Of a stretch of 64,000 bases of DNA, positions 43,160 to 52,285 are shown in pieces; positions within the stretch are counted from its first letter, which is position 1; each line of letters begins with the position of its first letter. The DNA is from a bacterium (lineage in GTDB: Bacteria; Bacteroidota; Bacteroidia; NS11-12g; UBA955). The stretch lies in assembly GCA_029945665.1 (NCBI GenBank), contig JAQSCZ010000096.1:45714-109713 (forward strand), given 5' to 3'. The position numbers and the translations under genes are program-made. The notes under the pieces are model-generated. The model was not told where the DNA came from and did not search any database. It was given only the letters and a program-made list of their open reading frames with translations.

Positions 43160-44401
43160 ATGCAAAAAATAAAAGTAGCGAACCCTGTGGTTGAACTAGA
43201 CGGAGACGAAATGACCCGTATTATCTGGAAATTTATTAAAGACAAATTAATTGTACCCTATCTTGACCTTGATATTAAATACTACGACTTAGGTATGGAA
43301 AGCAGAGATCAAACCAATGATCAAATAACAATTGACGCGGCCGAAGCCATTAAAAAATATAATGTAGGTATTAAATGTGCTACGATTACACCTGATGAAG
43401 CACGTGTAGAAGAATTTAAGTTGAAACAAATGTGGAAGAGCCCGAATGGCACTATCCGTAATATTTTAGATGGCACTGTTTTCAGAGAGCCTATTGTTTG
43501 TAGCAATGTACCGCGTTTGGTACCTAATTGGACAGCACCTATTTGCATAGGCCGTCATGCTTTTGGTGATCAGTACCGTGCTACCGATTTCGTAACCAAA
43601 GGCAAAGGTAAATTAACTGTTAGCTTTACGCCTGAAGATGGCAGCCCTGCTCAATCTTTCGAAGTCTATAATTTTAAAGGCGACGGCGTTGCACTTGCAA
43701 TGTATAATACCGATGAATCTATTAAAGGTTTTGCTCATTCATGCTTTAACCAAGCATTGGGCAAAAAATGGCCTTTATACCTTTCTACTAAAAACACCAT
43801 TTTGAAAAAATACGATGGTCGTTTTAAAGATATATTCGAAGAAATATACCAAGCAGATTACAAAACAAAATTTGAAGCAGCGGGTATCGTTTACGAGCAC
43901 CGCTTAATTGACGACATGGTTGCTAGTGCTTTAAAATGGAATGGTAATTTCGTATGGGCATGCAAAAACTATGATGGCGATGTTCAATCTGACACTGTGG
44001 CTCAGGGTTTTGGATCATTAGGCTTAATGACTTCTGTATTGGTAACTCCCGATGGAACAACAATGGAAGCCGAAGCGGCGCATGGCACTGTAACCCGTCA
44101 CTTCCGCGATCACCAAGCTGGAAAACCAACTTCAACCAATCCTATCGCTTCAATTTTTGCTTGGACCAGAGGTTTAGAGTTCAGAGGTAAATTAGATAAC
44201 AACCAAGAACTAATTAATTTCTGTCATACACTAGAACAAGTTTGTGTTGAGGTTGTAGAAAGTGGAAAAATGACCAAAGACTTAGCTGTTTGTATCCATG
44301 GTAATAAAGTAACGCATGGCGAACACTATTTATACACTGAAGAATTCTTAGATGAATTAGACAAAGGATTAAAAAACCGTTTGGCTGGCAGTGCTGCTTA
44401 A
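43160..44401 (+). CDS. icd: NADP-dependent isocitrate dehydrogenase (homodimeric, eukaryote-like type)
   Basis: 413 aa. [22 protein letters not shown] opens the protein, as in mitochondrial and cytosolic IDHs rather than E. coli Icd. Substrate-binding [22 protein letters not shown], Mg-binding [34 protein letters not shown] and the NADP region [24 protein letters not shown] are intact. It decarboxylates isocitrate to 2-oxoglutarate in the TCA cycle. Monocistronic, with its own -7 box and terminator. Confidence 0.97.
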   Translation: MQKIKVANPVVELDGDEMTRIIWKFIKDKLIVPYLDLDIKYYDLGMESRDQTNDQITIDAAEAIKKYNVGIKCATITPDEARVEEFKLKQMWKSPNGTIRNILDGTVFREPIVCSNVPRLVPNWTAPICIGRHAFGDQYRATDFVTKGKGKLTVSFTPEDGSPAQSFEVYNFKGDGVALAMYNTDESIKGFAHSCFNQALGKKWPLYLSTKNTILKKYDGRFKDIFEEIYQADYKTKFEAAGIVYEHRLIDDMVASALKWNGNFVWACKNYDGDVQSDTVAQGFGSLGLMTSVLVTPDGTTMEAEAAHGTVTRHFRDHQAGKPTSTNPIASIFAWTRGLEFRGKLDNNQELINFCHTLEQVCVEVVESGKMTKDLAVCIHGNKVTHGEHYLYTEEFLDELDKGLKNRLAGSAA

Positions 44402-44424
44402 GAAAGCAACTATTAAAAATAATG

Positions 44425-44457
44425 AAAAAGGTGAATTATAAAATTCACCTTTTTTTT
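44425..44457 (+). terminator. Rho-independent terminator of icd
   Basis: A 13-bp perfect stem, AAAAAGGTGAATT (44425-44437) with AATTCACCTTTTT (44442-44454), loop ATAA, then T-run. The A-rich left arm means it could also serve the convergent arginase gene. Confidence 0.85.
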
Positions 44458-44492
44458 ATGCATTGAAAAATCAATACTTTTATCTTTTAAAC

Positions 44493-45458
44493 TTAGCAAT
44501 TCAGTCCTGTGGCTATTAGTTGCCCAACTACTTTTGCCATGGCTTTACCGTTCGTATCCAATGAAGGATTAACCTCGGTAATTTCAAATGCCCCTAATTT
44601 TTCTTCGGCCATTAAATGCTTAAATATTAACTCAGCTTGTGCAATTGTTAAACCATCTGGAGCGGTCGTACCTGTTCCAGTTGAGATTGTTGGATCTAAA
44701 GAATCGGCATCGAAAGAAACATAAAGGATGTCACAATGTGCCAAGGTTGACAAAGTCTTTTGTAGTACTTGTTCAATGCCTTGTGTTTTTATATCCTGAG
44801 GTTCGAAAGTAGTTACGCCCATTCTGCGAATGATACCCCATTCCTCCTCTTCAGCATCTCGAACGCCTATTAGAACTAAATCTTTGATATCGAATTTAGG
44901 AGCAATTTTATTCAACCCCAATTGTTTTAATTCATTCCAATAGTAGGCAAGATCTTCAGAAACAGCGTTCTTTTGCATTTCTTGATTATCCATTCCAGTT
45001 AAGGCAGCCAATGGCATACCATGCATATTGCCGGAAGGTGTAGTATAAGGTGAGTGTAGGTCGGCGTGTGCATCTATCCAAATAACACCAATGGTTTTAT
45101 CTGGATTGGCATTTTTCAGTCCGCTTAAACCACCAATAGCATTGCTGTGGTCGCCCGATAGAATTATAGGAAATCGTTGGTTATTAATACTTTGAACAAC
45201 TTTATCATTCAAAACTTGCATTGCTTCAACAATGCCTTCAATGTGTTTGCCATAATCATGCGAAAGATTAACCGTATTAAAACTGCGATTGTCGAGTACT
45301 TCGAATTCATTGATTACGAGTCCTATACTCTCTAGTTCATCTTTCACAGCTTGAGGACCCTGAGCTGCGCCACTTTTACCAGCACCAATATCGCATTGGG
45401 ATAAAATAAAAATTGGATGTTTATTACCACTTAACATATTTAGATTCGATTGAACCAT
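44493..45458 (-). CDS. rocF: Arginase (ureohydrolase family)
   Basis: 321 aa. Mn-binding motifs are present: LSGDHSNAIGG, WIDAHADLHSP and SFDADSLDP, plus the substrate loop SPYTTPSGNMHGMPLA and the C-terminal FEITEVNPSLDTNGKA. It splits L-arginine to ornithine and urea. GTGTTAPDGLT fits arginase better than agmatinase or formimidoylglutamase, but the latter two cannot be fully excluded. No urease or ornithine genes adjoin it. Single gene, convergent with icd. Confidence 0.9.
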   Translation of the reverse strand: MVQSNLNMLSGNKHPIFILSQCDIGAGKSGAAQGPQAVKDELESIGLVINEFEVLDNRSFNTVNLSHDYGKHIEGIVEAMQVLNDKVVQSINNQRFPIILSGDHSNAIGGLSGLKNANPDKTIGVIWIDAHADLHSPYTTPSGNMHGMPLAALTGMDNQEMQKNAVSEDLAYYWNELKQLGLNKIAPKFDIKDLVLIGVRDAEEEEWGIIRRMGVTTFEPQDIKTQGIEQVLQKTLSTLAHCDILYVSFDADSLDPTISTGTGTTAPDGLTIAQAELIFKHLMAEEKLGAFEITEVNPSLDTNGKAMAKVVGQLIATGLNC

Positions 45459-45546
45459 GCTGCAAATTTCGTTGAATATTGGTAGACCGCCAAATTTCGC
45501 AATCTTATTTCGCCGAATTAAAGTAATTTAAAACTCTAAATACAGA

Positions 45547-45586
45547 TAAAAAAACGAGTCCCGATTGTTTTTAACAATCGGGACTC
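45547..45586 (-). terminator. Terminator of the sigma factor gene
   Basis: A perfect 14-bp stem (45556-45569 with 45573-45586) around a TTT loop; read on the minus strand it is followed by a run of seven T residues. It lies about 45 nt after the sigma factor stop codon. Confidence 0.85.
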
Positions 45587-45628
45587 ATGTAATATTTTGT
45601 GGTTGTTAGTTATTTATAAAAGCGGGTA

Positions 45629-46213
45629 TCAGCCTTGAAGAAATGCTGCCTTTTCTTCGATCATTTTCTTGAGATTAATCAGAGCGTAGCGCATTCTGCC
45701 AAGGGCGGTATTTAAACTGCAATTGGTTAAATCAGCAATTTCCTTAAAACTCAAATCGCCATAATGTCTCAGTATCAAAACTTCTTTTTGTTCAGCAGGC
45801 AATTGCTTGATAAGGTCTCTCAAGGCATGTTTGTTTTGATTGCTGATGGTTTCATCTTCAGAGTTCTTTTGAACAAAGTTCATGTTGGCGAAAATATCTT
45901 CACTTTCACTAGAAGTAATAGTAGGCATGCGTTTGGTTTTTCTGAAATAATCCATTGCTAAGTTTCTAGCAATACGAATAACCCAAGGTAAAAACTTACC
46001 ATTTTCCTCATACTTACCCTTTTGCAAGGTGTGGATGACCCTTAAGAAGGTCTCTTGAAAGATGTCTTCTGCAATGTAACGATCGTTCACTACTAATTGA
46101 ATAGCAGTAAATACTTTCGTTTTGTACCTGTTAATAATCATTTCCATACATGCCTCATTGCCAGCCATGTATAATGCAATTAACTCTTCATCATTTGTTT
46201 GATGCCTGTTCAT
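45629..46213 (-). CDS. RNA polymerase ECF-type sigma-70 factor
   Basis: 194 aa. Region 2: ALYMAGNEACMEMIINRYKT, then RYIAEDIFQETFLRVIHTL and FLPWVIRIARNLAMDYFRKTK. Region 4: LPAEQKEVLILRHYGDLSFKEIADLTNCSLNTALGRMRYALINLKK with a recognition helix. No anti-sigma gene is adjacent, unlike many ECF systems; it has its own strong terminator. Unusually for this window, a good Shine-Dalgarno GGAGG lies 7 nt before its ATG. Confidence 0.94.
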   Translation of the reverse strand: MNRHQTNDEELIALYMAGNEACMEMIINRYKTKVFTAIQLVVNDRYIAEDIFQETFLRVIHTLQKGKYEENGKFLPWVIRIARNLAMDYFRKTKRMPTITSSESEDIFANMNFVQKNSEDETISNQNKHALRDLIKQLPAEQKEVLILRHYGDLSFKEIADLTNCSLNTALGRMRYALINLKKMIEEKAAFLQG

Positions 46214-46220
46214 ACTAAAA

Positions 46221-46225
46221 CCTCC
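46221..46225 (-). promoter_or_regulatory. Shine-Dalgarno sequence of the sigma factor gene
   Basis: Minus-strand GGAGG, 7 nt before the ATG at 46213. Most genes here show no such site, so this mRNA may be translated unusually efficiently. Confidence 0.6.
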
Positions 46226-46427
46226 ATTTTTTTAAGTTAAAGGCTGATTTACCTTTCGTAATTTTGGATCTTATAAGCGAATTTGTTTTAGTATATTTTT
46301 CTTATAGGCGTTTTGATATTTTTTATCGAATTATATTGCAATTTAGTATAAATATTTGAACCTGCAAAATTTTTTTATAAAAAAACGCATTGAAAAAAGA
46401 ATTCAAGTTAATAAATCACACTAATTA

Positions 46428-47663
46428 TTAGATATTCGATGCATAAAATTGCTTTTGTTTTAATTCACTCATTAAACTGATTAGGCTTAGAAACAATAAA
46501 AGCTCCCCTATTATCAGAATATTAATATTTTCTAGAAAATACATGCCAGGTCGACCTATTAACGCTTCGTTAGATAAACAAAGCGAAAGTGCCGCAGCCA
46601 CAAATAAATAAAGAGTCCTTTTATTGACTTGATGTTTCCAAATACTAAAACAAAGCGTAAAAAATGCAGGCAAGCCATAAATATAATTGGCCTTCCAAGA
46701 AATTGGAACTATCACAGGAATAAATACCAACACCAATACAAAAGTGTGATAAACAAACAACGGTTGGGCCTTGTAAATTAAATTGTAAAACAAGCTTAAA
46801 TAAAGTGTTCCGAATAATGCAATGATCCCAATTTGTATTTTTTGAATTGCAGATGCTTCTAAATTTAAAACAGGGTTAAATTGATTGACCGCGATATTTT
46901 CGTTTGAAAACATTCGGGTTAAACCAGAAATGAGAGATTGATTGCGGTGTTCGATGGTGTGTTTGGCTGTTGCTACTTTTTGATACCATACATGCATGTA
47001 TGCATTGCTCAAATCGAAACCAAATACCAGCCAAGAAAGTATAAAAGTTAAGGCTATTCCTACGACTACCCATAATAGCAAACGCCACTTTCTGAAAAGG
47101 AAAAGCACAGGAAGCAATAACACATTATAAGCCTTTGCTCCTATTGAAACGCCTAGCAAAACAGCCGACAAAACACCCTTTTCACCTTTGATTGCGGCGA
47201 TTAAGTATATACAAGCAGCCAACATGACAATATTTATTTGCATGTAAATTAAATTGTCCATGAATGCGCGACAAGATATAAATAAAGCTAACAAATAATA
47301 GGGTTGAATTAAGTATACTTTGAACAATTCAGCATAGTTAATTGGTTTTTGTTCCAACCATTCAATGCTATTTTTTATCACATAAAAATAACAGAAGAAC
47401 ATAAAACAAATCCAAAGAATGCGGACGAATACAAAGCTCCAACTGTTAATAATGGCGAGCGGCACAGACAAAATACTAAAGGCAGGCGGCCAAGTATTAA
47501 ACATATCACTGTAAATATCGCCCTTTTGCAACACCAAATCACCAGCATTGGTATAGCCAATAAAATCGCCATTCTCCCCAACCTTCGCAAAGGCAAATAC
47601 TACTAATAAAAGTAAAATTAAATAGAGTAGGTATTGGTATTTATTGGACTTGTTGGTGAGCAT
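46428..47663 (-). CDS. GT87-like polytopic membrane protein (DUF2029)
   Basis: 411 aa from ATG 47663; a TTG at 47678 in frame is the end of the -7 box. About ten transmembrane helices. An early DxxGY-like loop (NGDFIGYTNAGDLVLQKGDIY) and DMFNTWPPAFSILSVPL resemble the GT87 lipid-linked mannosyl/hexosyl-transferases, and a periplasmic HTIEHRNQSLISGLTRMF loop matches the conserved NQSL element of that family. It would use a polyprenyl-phosphate sugar donor outside the inner membrane. Acceptor unknown; no other glycan genes adjoin. Confidence 0.78.
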   Translation of the reverse strand: MLTNKSNKYQYLLYLILLLLVVFAFAKVGENGDFIGYTNAGDLVLQKGDIYSDMFNTWPPAFSILSVPLAIINSWSFVFVRILWICFMFFCYFYVIKNSIEWLEQKPINYAELFKVYLIQPYYLLALFISCRAFMDNLIYMQINIVMLAACIYLIAAIKGEKGVLSAVLLGVSIGAKAYNVLLLPVLFLFRKWRLLLWVVVGIALTFILSWLVFGFDLSNAYMHVWYQKVATAKHTIEHRNQSLISGLTRMFSNENIAVNQFNPVLNLEASAIQKIQIGIIALFGTLYLSLFYNLIYKAQPLFVYHTFVLVLVFIPVIVPISWKANYIYGLPAFFTLCFSIWKHQVNKRTLYLFVAAALSLCLSNEALIGRPGMYFLENINILIIGELLLFLSLISLMSELKQKQFYASNI

Positions 47664-47675
47664 TTTATAAATGTC

Positions 47676-47683
47676 CAAATATA
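47676..47683 (-). promoter_or_regulatory. -7 box of the GT87-like gene
   Basis: Minus-strand TATATTTG, 12 nt before the ATG at 47663; its TTG is an in-frame pseudo-start. Confidence 0.4.
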
Positions 47684-47726
47684 ATAGAATTATGAAAACT
47701 AAAAAGCAGAGAAAGCAGGTAAGAAA

Positions 47727-49148
47727 TTAAAATTCATAAGCCCCAATATCTGGTTTTGTTCCTCGCGCTTTTTCATCCATATCGCTATTTACACCAGTAC
47801 CTGCAATACCCTTATCTATGGCAGGGGAATTCGCAATTAATTTATAATCGTTATTTGGTGCATCCGAAAATAATTTGTTATAACCCAGTATTGAAAATAC
47901 ATTATTGGCCCCAAATTGATTTTTAGATTTGATTAAACAATAATCAAAAATATTTGGATTGGCTGGCGCACTTAAATCAAAACCTATCTCAGTTTCATTC
48001 GGACCATAGATGATTGTATTTACAAAACTATAAGCAATTGGATAAGTTCTAATAACAACTTTATTGTCATTTCGTTCTTGGTTGCTCACATAGAAATGGG
48101 GATCGCGAGAAGCAGTGGACGTATTATTAAAAGTGCAAAAATTGAAGTCATAACGACCACCATACTGCGCATAAAAATAAAATAAACCACAATTGCTAAC
48201 CACTGTATTAATAGCTTTTATTTCGCCTGTTCGTCCCCAAATACCGATGCCCGACATGTTTTTAATAACCGTATTTTGCAGTAGTAATTTAGGACTTGCA
48301 TTGTTTGAAAGTGAATCAACCCTTACGCCATAGGCCGCATTTTTAATGATAGCATGGGTCATTACGTTATCCAAACTTGTTCTATAAAAACCAATGCCTT
48401 GCCATTGACCTGGTGTATTGGCAAAGTTATTATCCAAGCGGTCGCCTTCAAAAATAACAGGATTAGCCAGCGTGCCATTTACTTTCAAAGTTCCTAAAAC
48501 ATTCAACGCATGGTAACCAAATTTTTTATTATTTGTATCCACTAAAAATGAATTGGTACTGCTGTATACATGCACCCCAGGACCAATAATCAACGACTTT
48601 CCTACATCTACAAAACAGGTATTAACAATTACATAAGGTTTATCCGTTAAGGTCCAGTTGGTAGTGGTGGGTTCGAGCAATGAATCGTGAAAATAGTAGG
48701 CGTCCCAACCATAGGCGGCCAGCTCAACATATTGGCGATTGCCATTGGTTTCAAATTCAATGCGGTCGCGAACAATGGCCGGTTGTGTTAAATTGTTAGG
48801 TTCGAGTGTAGCCTCTACAAATACCCAGGCGCTGTCTTTAGGTAATATTTCTAGTAGAGAGGTTGCTCCGCTCCTACCATCAACATTGATGCGATAAGGT
48901 GAATTAGATCCACCTAATAATTGGACATTTACGTTGACCGTTTCTTTATAAGGATTGCGCACCATGAAACGCTTATTGATAGAGCGCGGATAACTGGTGT
49001 TAGGCAAACGGGTAAACACAGTATCGAAGTAGACAGTATCGGCACTAAAACCAAGCGTACCCGCCCCTTTTAGTATACTTAGGTCTTTTCGACAAGAGGC
49101 AATAAGTAAAAGAGCAATACAGAAAGTGATGATACTTTTAAATGGCAT
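47727..49148 (-). CDS. Beta-helix repeat lipoprotein
   Basis: 473 aa. The lipobox ends LLIASC (Cys19), then RKDL. An N-terminal immunoglobulin-like part follows (TLGFSADTVYFDTVFTRLPNTSYPR, KRFMVRNPYKETVNVNVQL), and the rest is a right-handed beta-helix with short repeating turns (VDVGKSLIIGPGVHVYS, GYHALNVLGTLKVNG, NPVIFEGDRLDN, MTHAIIKNAAYGVRV, LLQNTVIKNMSGIGI). The C-terminal end, SPAIDKGIAGTGVNSDMDEKARGTKPDIGAYEF, is the choice-of-anchor Q motif. A surface polysaccharide-binding or structural protein is likely; activity unknown. Confidence 0.88.
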   Translation of the reverse strand: MPFKSIITFCIALLLIASCRKDLSILKGAGTLGFSADTVYFDTVFTRLPNTSYPRSINKRFMVRNPYKETVNVNVQLLGGSNSPYRINVDGRSGATSLLEILPKDSAWVFVEATLEPNNLTQPAIVRDRIEFETNGNRQYVELAAYGWDAYYFHDSLLEPTTTNWTLTDKPYVIVNTCFVDVGKSLIIGPGVHVYSSTNSFLVDTNNKKFGYHALNVLGTLKVNGTLANPVIFEGDRLDNNFANTPGQWQGIGFYRTSLDNVMTHAIIKNAAYGVRVDSLSNNASPKLLLQNTVIKNMSGIGIWGRTGEIKAINTVVSNCGLFYFYAQYGGRYDFNFCTFNNTSTASRDPHFYVSNQERNDNKVVIRTYPIAYSFVNTIIYGPNETEIGFDLSAPANPNIFDYCLIKSKNQFGANNVFSILGYNKLFSDAPNNDYKLIANSPAIDKGIAGTGVNSDMDEKARGTKPDIGAYEF

Positions 49149-49472
49149 AAGGTTTAAGCAACAAAAATAAAGAATTGTTTTTTATAATAGGCATAACCAA
49201 TAGAAATGGAAAATATTGTGTGAATGACCAACATTAAACAAATAAGACTATTTTGGTTTTAATTATTTTTTCAAGTGTCGAAATTTAGAATCAAGTTATT
49301 GAATTGGATCAGCGGTCAAAGGTATTAAGCGCCATCAGGATTAGCAAAGCTGTTTGTATTAATTTGACTTATAAATATATTCAAAAGAATAGTATTTTGA
49401 GTATTGCAAATAAAGTAACTTGCAGCGTTTTATAAATTCCATTTGTCTAAATTTTATAAAAAAAACGAATTA
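49149..49472. other. 324-bp intergenic region
   Basis: Divergent promoter region between the beta-helix lipoprotein and the T9SS protein. A -7 box (TATTTTTG, minus, 49162-49169) fits the left gene. No clear box was found for the right gene, and no ORF or repeat was seen. Confidence 0.5.
49162..49169 (-). promoter_or_regulatory. -7 box of the beta-helix lipoprotein gene
   Basis: Minus-strand TATTTTTG, 13 nt before the ATG at 49148. Confidence 0.35.
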
Positions 49473-52097
49473 ATGAAAAAAAATCTACTCCTAATTATTT
49501 CATGTTATTTTTTAAATTTCACCAATGCACAACAAATTTTACCTAAAGGAGTTACACAGATTGGTGGAGCGAGTTCTACTATGTCGTTCTTATTAAAAGA
49601 TATAAATGGTATTCTTTGGGAAGGTGCCGGAGCCATTGATTACCAAGGAAAAAGAGGAGACAAAGGTTTAATGAAATACAAGGATGGCCAATGGATTCCT
49701 GTATATACTTCTGGTATTTTTACTGATGTTATAGAAATTGATACCATACTCTATTTTTCGACATTCGAAGGGTTGTACAAATATGAGTCGGGTAAGTTTA
49801 CTATCGACACAGAAGTTAAAAACGAAACAAGTATTGCTAATTTCAACAATAACATAATGCTTGGTACGCAAGGCAATGGCTTATTTGAAAAGACCGCAAC
49901 AGGATTTAAAAACAATCCTATTAAAATTAATGGAATTATTTACGATACCATTAATTGTATGATTACAAAAGGTGGTATCTTATGGCTAGGCACATCGAAT
50001 GGACTAGTTAAATATGACGGCAACACATTTAGTCAATATAGTTTACCAATTGTTAAAACCAAAAATGGATCTAACGATAAGAATCAAAAAAACATTAAAT
50101 CAATACAAATAGATGCCGATGATAGAGTTTGGGTATTAAATTCGAATACAGTGGACTCAATTGATTGTATTTATGTTTTTGAAAATGGGCAATATCAATC
50201 AGGACGTGAACATTACAATACACAATGTATTACCAAAACACTTTTTCCATATTCAGCCCGCAATCTTGCACTAGATAAAAGTGGACATGTGATTATTGGT
50301 ATGGGTTGGGGAGTATTAATATTAGGCAAAGACAGTATCAATAGTTATTTGTTAGAATTCCCTGCTATTGGCAGAGATTTCACAAAAGTGAATGCATGGT
50401 TGTATTTTAGTTATGCGGACAAAGATGGTATCCTATATACCAATTATTATAAAGTTGGCTATCTTAAAATACAAACAGAGCAGTTTAATGCAAGTGACCT
50501 TTTATATGATGGCAACATGGCTACCAATACAATAGATATTAATGATATAAAAACGATTGTTGGGAATATTGGCATTAATTTCCCTTTAAAAGGATTAACA
50601 AATCCAACATTAAATCAACCAAGCTTTAAAATACCTTCCATAGGATGTGCCAGTGCCATGTACACTGCCGGTATTTGGATGGGAGGAATAGAAAGCGGAA
50701 GTGGCGATTTGCATTTAGCAGCAGAGACTTATAGACAAACTGGAATTGATTTCAAACCCGGACCCATTAATTTATTAACAAAAATATATGACTCAGTTTC
50801 CAATGCTCCTTATAACCGAATTTGGAAAATCAACCGTCAGGTAATTGACGATTTCATTGCGAATAGAACAAAACAATTTTATGTAATTCCGAGAGAAATA
50901 ATAGATTGGCCAGCCCATGGCACAGGTAACTTCACTAAAAATTTGGCCCCATTTGTAGATACGGATAAGAATGGCATTTACGAACCGCTTATGGGCGACT
51001 ATCCAAAAATTAAAGGCGATCAAATGTTGTGGTGGGTGTTTAATGATTTAGGTGCACATAAAGAAACAAATGGAAAAGCATTAGGGGTTGAAGTTCATGG
51101 CAGTTGTTATGCCTACTTGTATAGAGACCTTTCTCCAAATGACAGCAATGCTATTATTAACAGAACCATCTTTTTTGATTATAAAATTATAAATCGAAGC
51201 GATGCTGATTATACGGACTTTAATATAGGATTATTCAACGACCCCGACCTCGGTTATTATACCGATGATTATGTGGGTTGTGATACGATAAACAATGCAG
51301 GATTTTGCTACAATGGCGATAATTATGATGAAGGTAGAACAGGTTTTGGAAAAAACCCACCGATGATATTTTGCAAAATACTTAATCAAAAAATGAACGC
51401 ATGTATTTCTTACAATAATAATTCTGACCCAATCAATGGTAACCCAAATGCCGACAGTTGCTATTATTACTATATGCAGGGTAAAACCTTAAACAATAAA
51501 AGCTTCTATATTTTTAATACTAAAATAAATGGAAAGGATACAATGATCTCTACTAAATTTATTCAAGAAAATCGCATTTGTGGTGATACTAGCAAAAAGT
51601 ATCCTGGCAATTCACCTGCAGATCGACGATTTCTTATGAGCGCACAAGTACCAGTGTTAAAAAAAGATTCAATTGTGGATATAGAATTTGCATATATTCT
51701 ACTTCACGATCCAAGTAAAAATTGGCTGATGGAAGCTTGTGATTCGAGTTTCAAAATACTAAATAGAGTGCAAGGTTGGTACAACAAAAACACCTTTCCG
51801 TCTTGCCCCTATTATGGCACGAACCTACAAGAAATAAAAACCAGTCAACTCAGTTTACTAATTTATCCGAATCCAGCTCAAACAGTTCTTAACTTAAATG
51901 CCAATATTGAAAATAGCAAAGTGCGAGAAATAGAAATACTAGACAACAGCGGCAAGTTGATTTACTCTAATTTAAACACTTCTGACAATGCAACTTTTAG
52001 CACTACAATTGACATCGGCAGCTGGGCCGCAGGCATTTATTTAGTAAAAATAAATACCAATGGCGGCGTGTTGTTTGGTAAGGTGGTGAAAGAATAA
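49473..52097 (+). CDS. Large secreted protein with regulator-propeller-like repeats and T9SS sorting domain
   Basis: 874 aa from ATG 49473 (MKKNLLLIISCYFLNFTNAQ, signal peptide); a TTG at 49443 is in frame but unsupported. The N-terminal about 330 residues contain two-component-regulator-propeller-like blades (GILWLGTSNGLVKYDGNTFSQYS, DDRVWVLNSN). The middle has aromatic, Asp-rich turns (PFVDTDKNGIYEPLMGDYPKIKGDQ) common in T9SS cargo. The C-terminal about 85 residues are a type A sorting domain: LLIYPNPAQTVLNL, IEILDNSGKLIYSN, WAAGIYLVKI. Extracellular or surface location; function unknown. Confidence 0.85.
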   Translation: MKKNLLLIISCYFLNFTNAQQILPKGVTQIGGASSTMSFLLKDINGILWEGAGAIDYQGKRGDKGLMKYKDGQWIPVYTSGIFTDVIEIDTILYFSTFEGLYKYESGKFTIDTEVKNETSIANFNNNIMLGTQGNGLFEKTATGFKNNPIKINGIIYDTINCMITKGGILWLGTSNGLVKYDGNTFSQYSLPIVKTKNGSNDKNQKNIKSIQIDADDRVWVLNSNTVDSIDCIYVFENGQYQSGREHYNTQCITKTLFPYSARNLALDKSGHVIIGMGWGVLILGKDSINSYLLEFPAIGRDFTKVNAWLYFSYADKDGILYTNYYKVGYLKIQTEQFNASDLLYDGNMATNTIDINDIKTIVGNIGINFPLKGLTNPTLNQPSFKIPSIGCASAMYTAGIWMGGIESGSGDLHLAAETYRQTGIDFKPGPINLLTKIYDSVSNAPYNRIWKINRQVIDDFIANRTKQFYVIPREIIDWPAHGTGNFTKNLAPFVDTDKNGIYEPLMGDYPKIKGDQMLWWVFNDLGAHKETNGKALGVEVHGSCYAYLYRDLSPNDSNAIINRTIFFDYKIINRSDADYTDFNIGLFNDPDLGYYTDDYVGCDTINNAGFCYNGDNYDEGRTGFGKNPPMIFCKILNQKMNACISYNNNSDPINGNPNADSCYYYYMQGKTLNNKSFYIFNTKINGKDTMISTKFIQENRICGDTSKKYPGNSPADRRFLMSAQVPVLKKDSIVDIEFAYILLHDPSKNWLMEACDSSFKILNRVQGWYNKNTFPSCPYYGTNLQEIKTSQLSLLIYPNPAQTVLNLNANIENSKVREIEILDNSGKLIYSNLNTSDNATFSTTIDIGSWAAGIYLVKINTNGGVLFGKVVKE

Positions 52098-52102
52098 GAA
52101 AA

Positions 52103-52130
52103 TTGGCAAAAGGAAAGTTGGCAGTTGGCA
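52103..52130. repeat. Cluster of TTGGCA repeats
   Basis: TTGGCA at 52103, 52118 and 52125, two copies in the heptamer phase GTTGGCAGTTGGCA, with a related copy at 52243. This lies just after the stop codon of the large T9SS gene. Similar TTGGCAG heptamer runs are known from intergenic DNA of Bacteroidota; here the cluster is short and probably decaying. Confidence 0.35.
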
Positions 52131-52285
52131 AAGGTATCCTGAATATTAAAGCGTGTAATAATAGGGGATTTTATAGGCAGGCAAAAGTAAGCAGTGTGAA
52201 ATATGGATCTTTTTGGCACTGAGATTACTTATTGTATGCAAGTTGGCAATAGAACTGAGCGAAACCGAACTGGTTATTGATCAAT

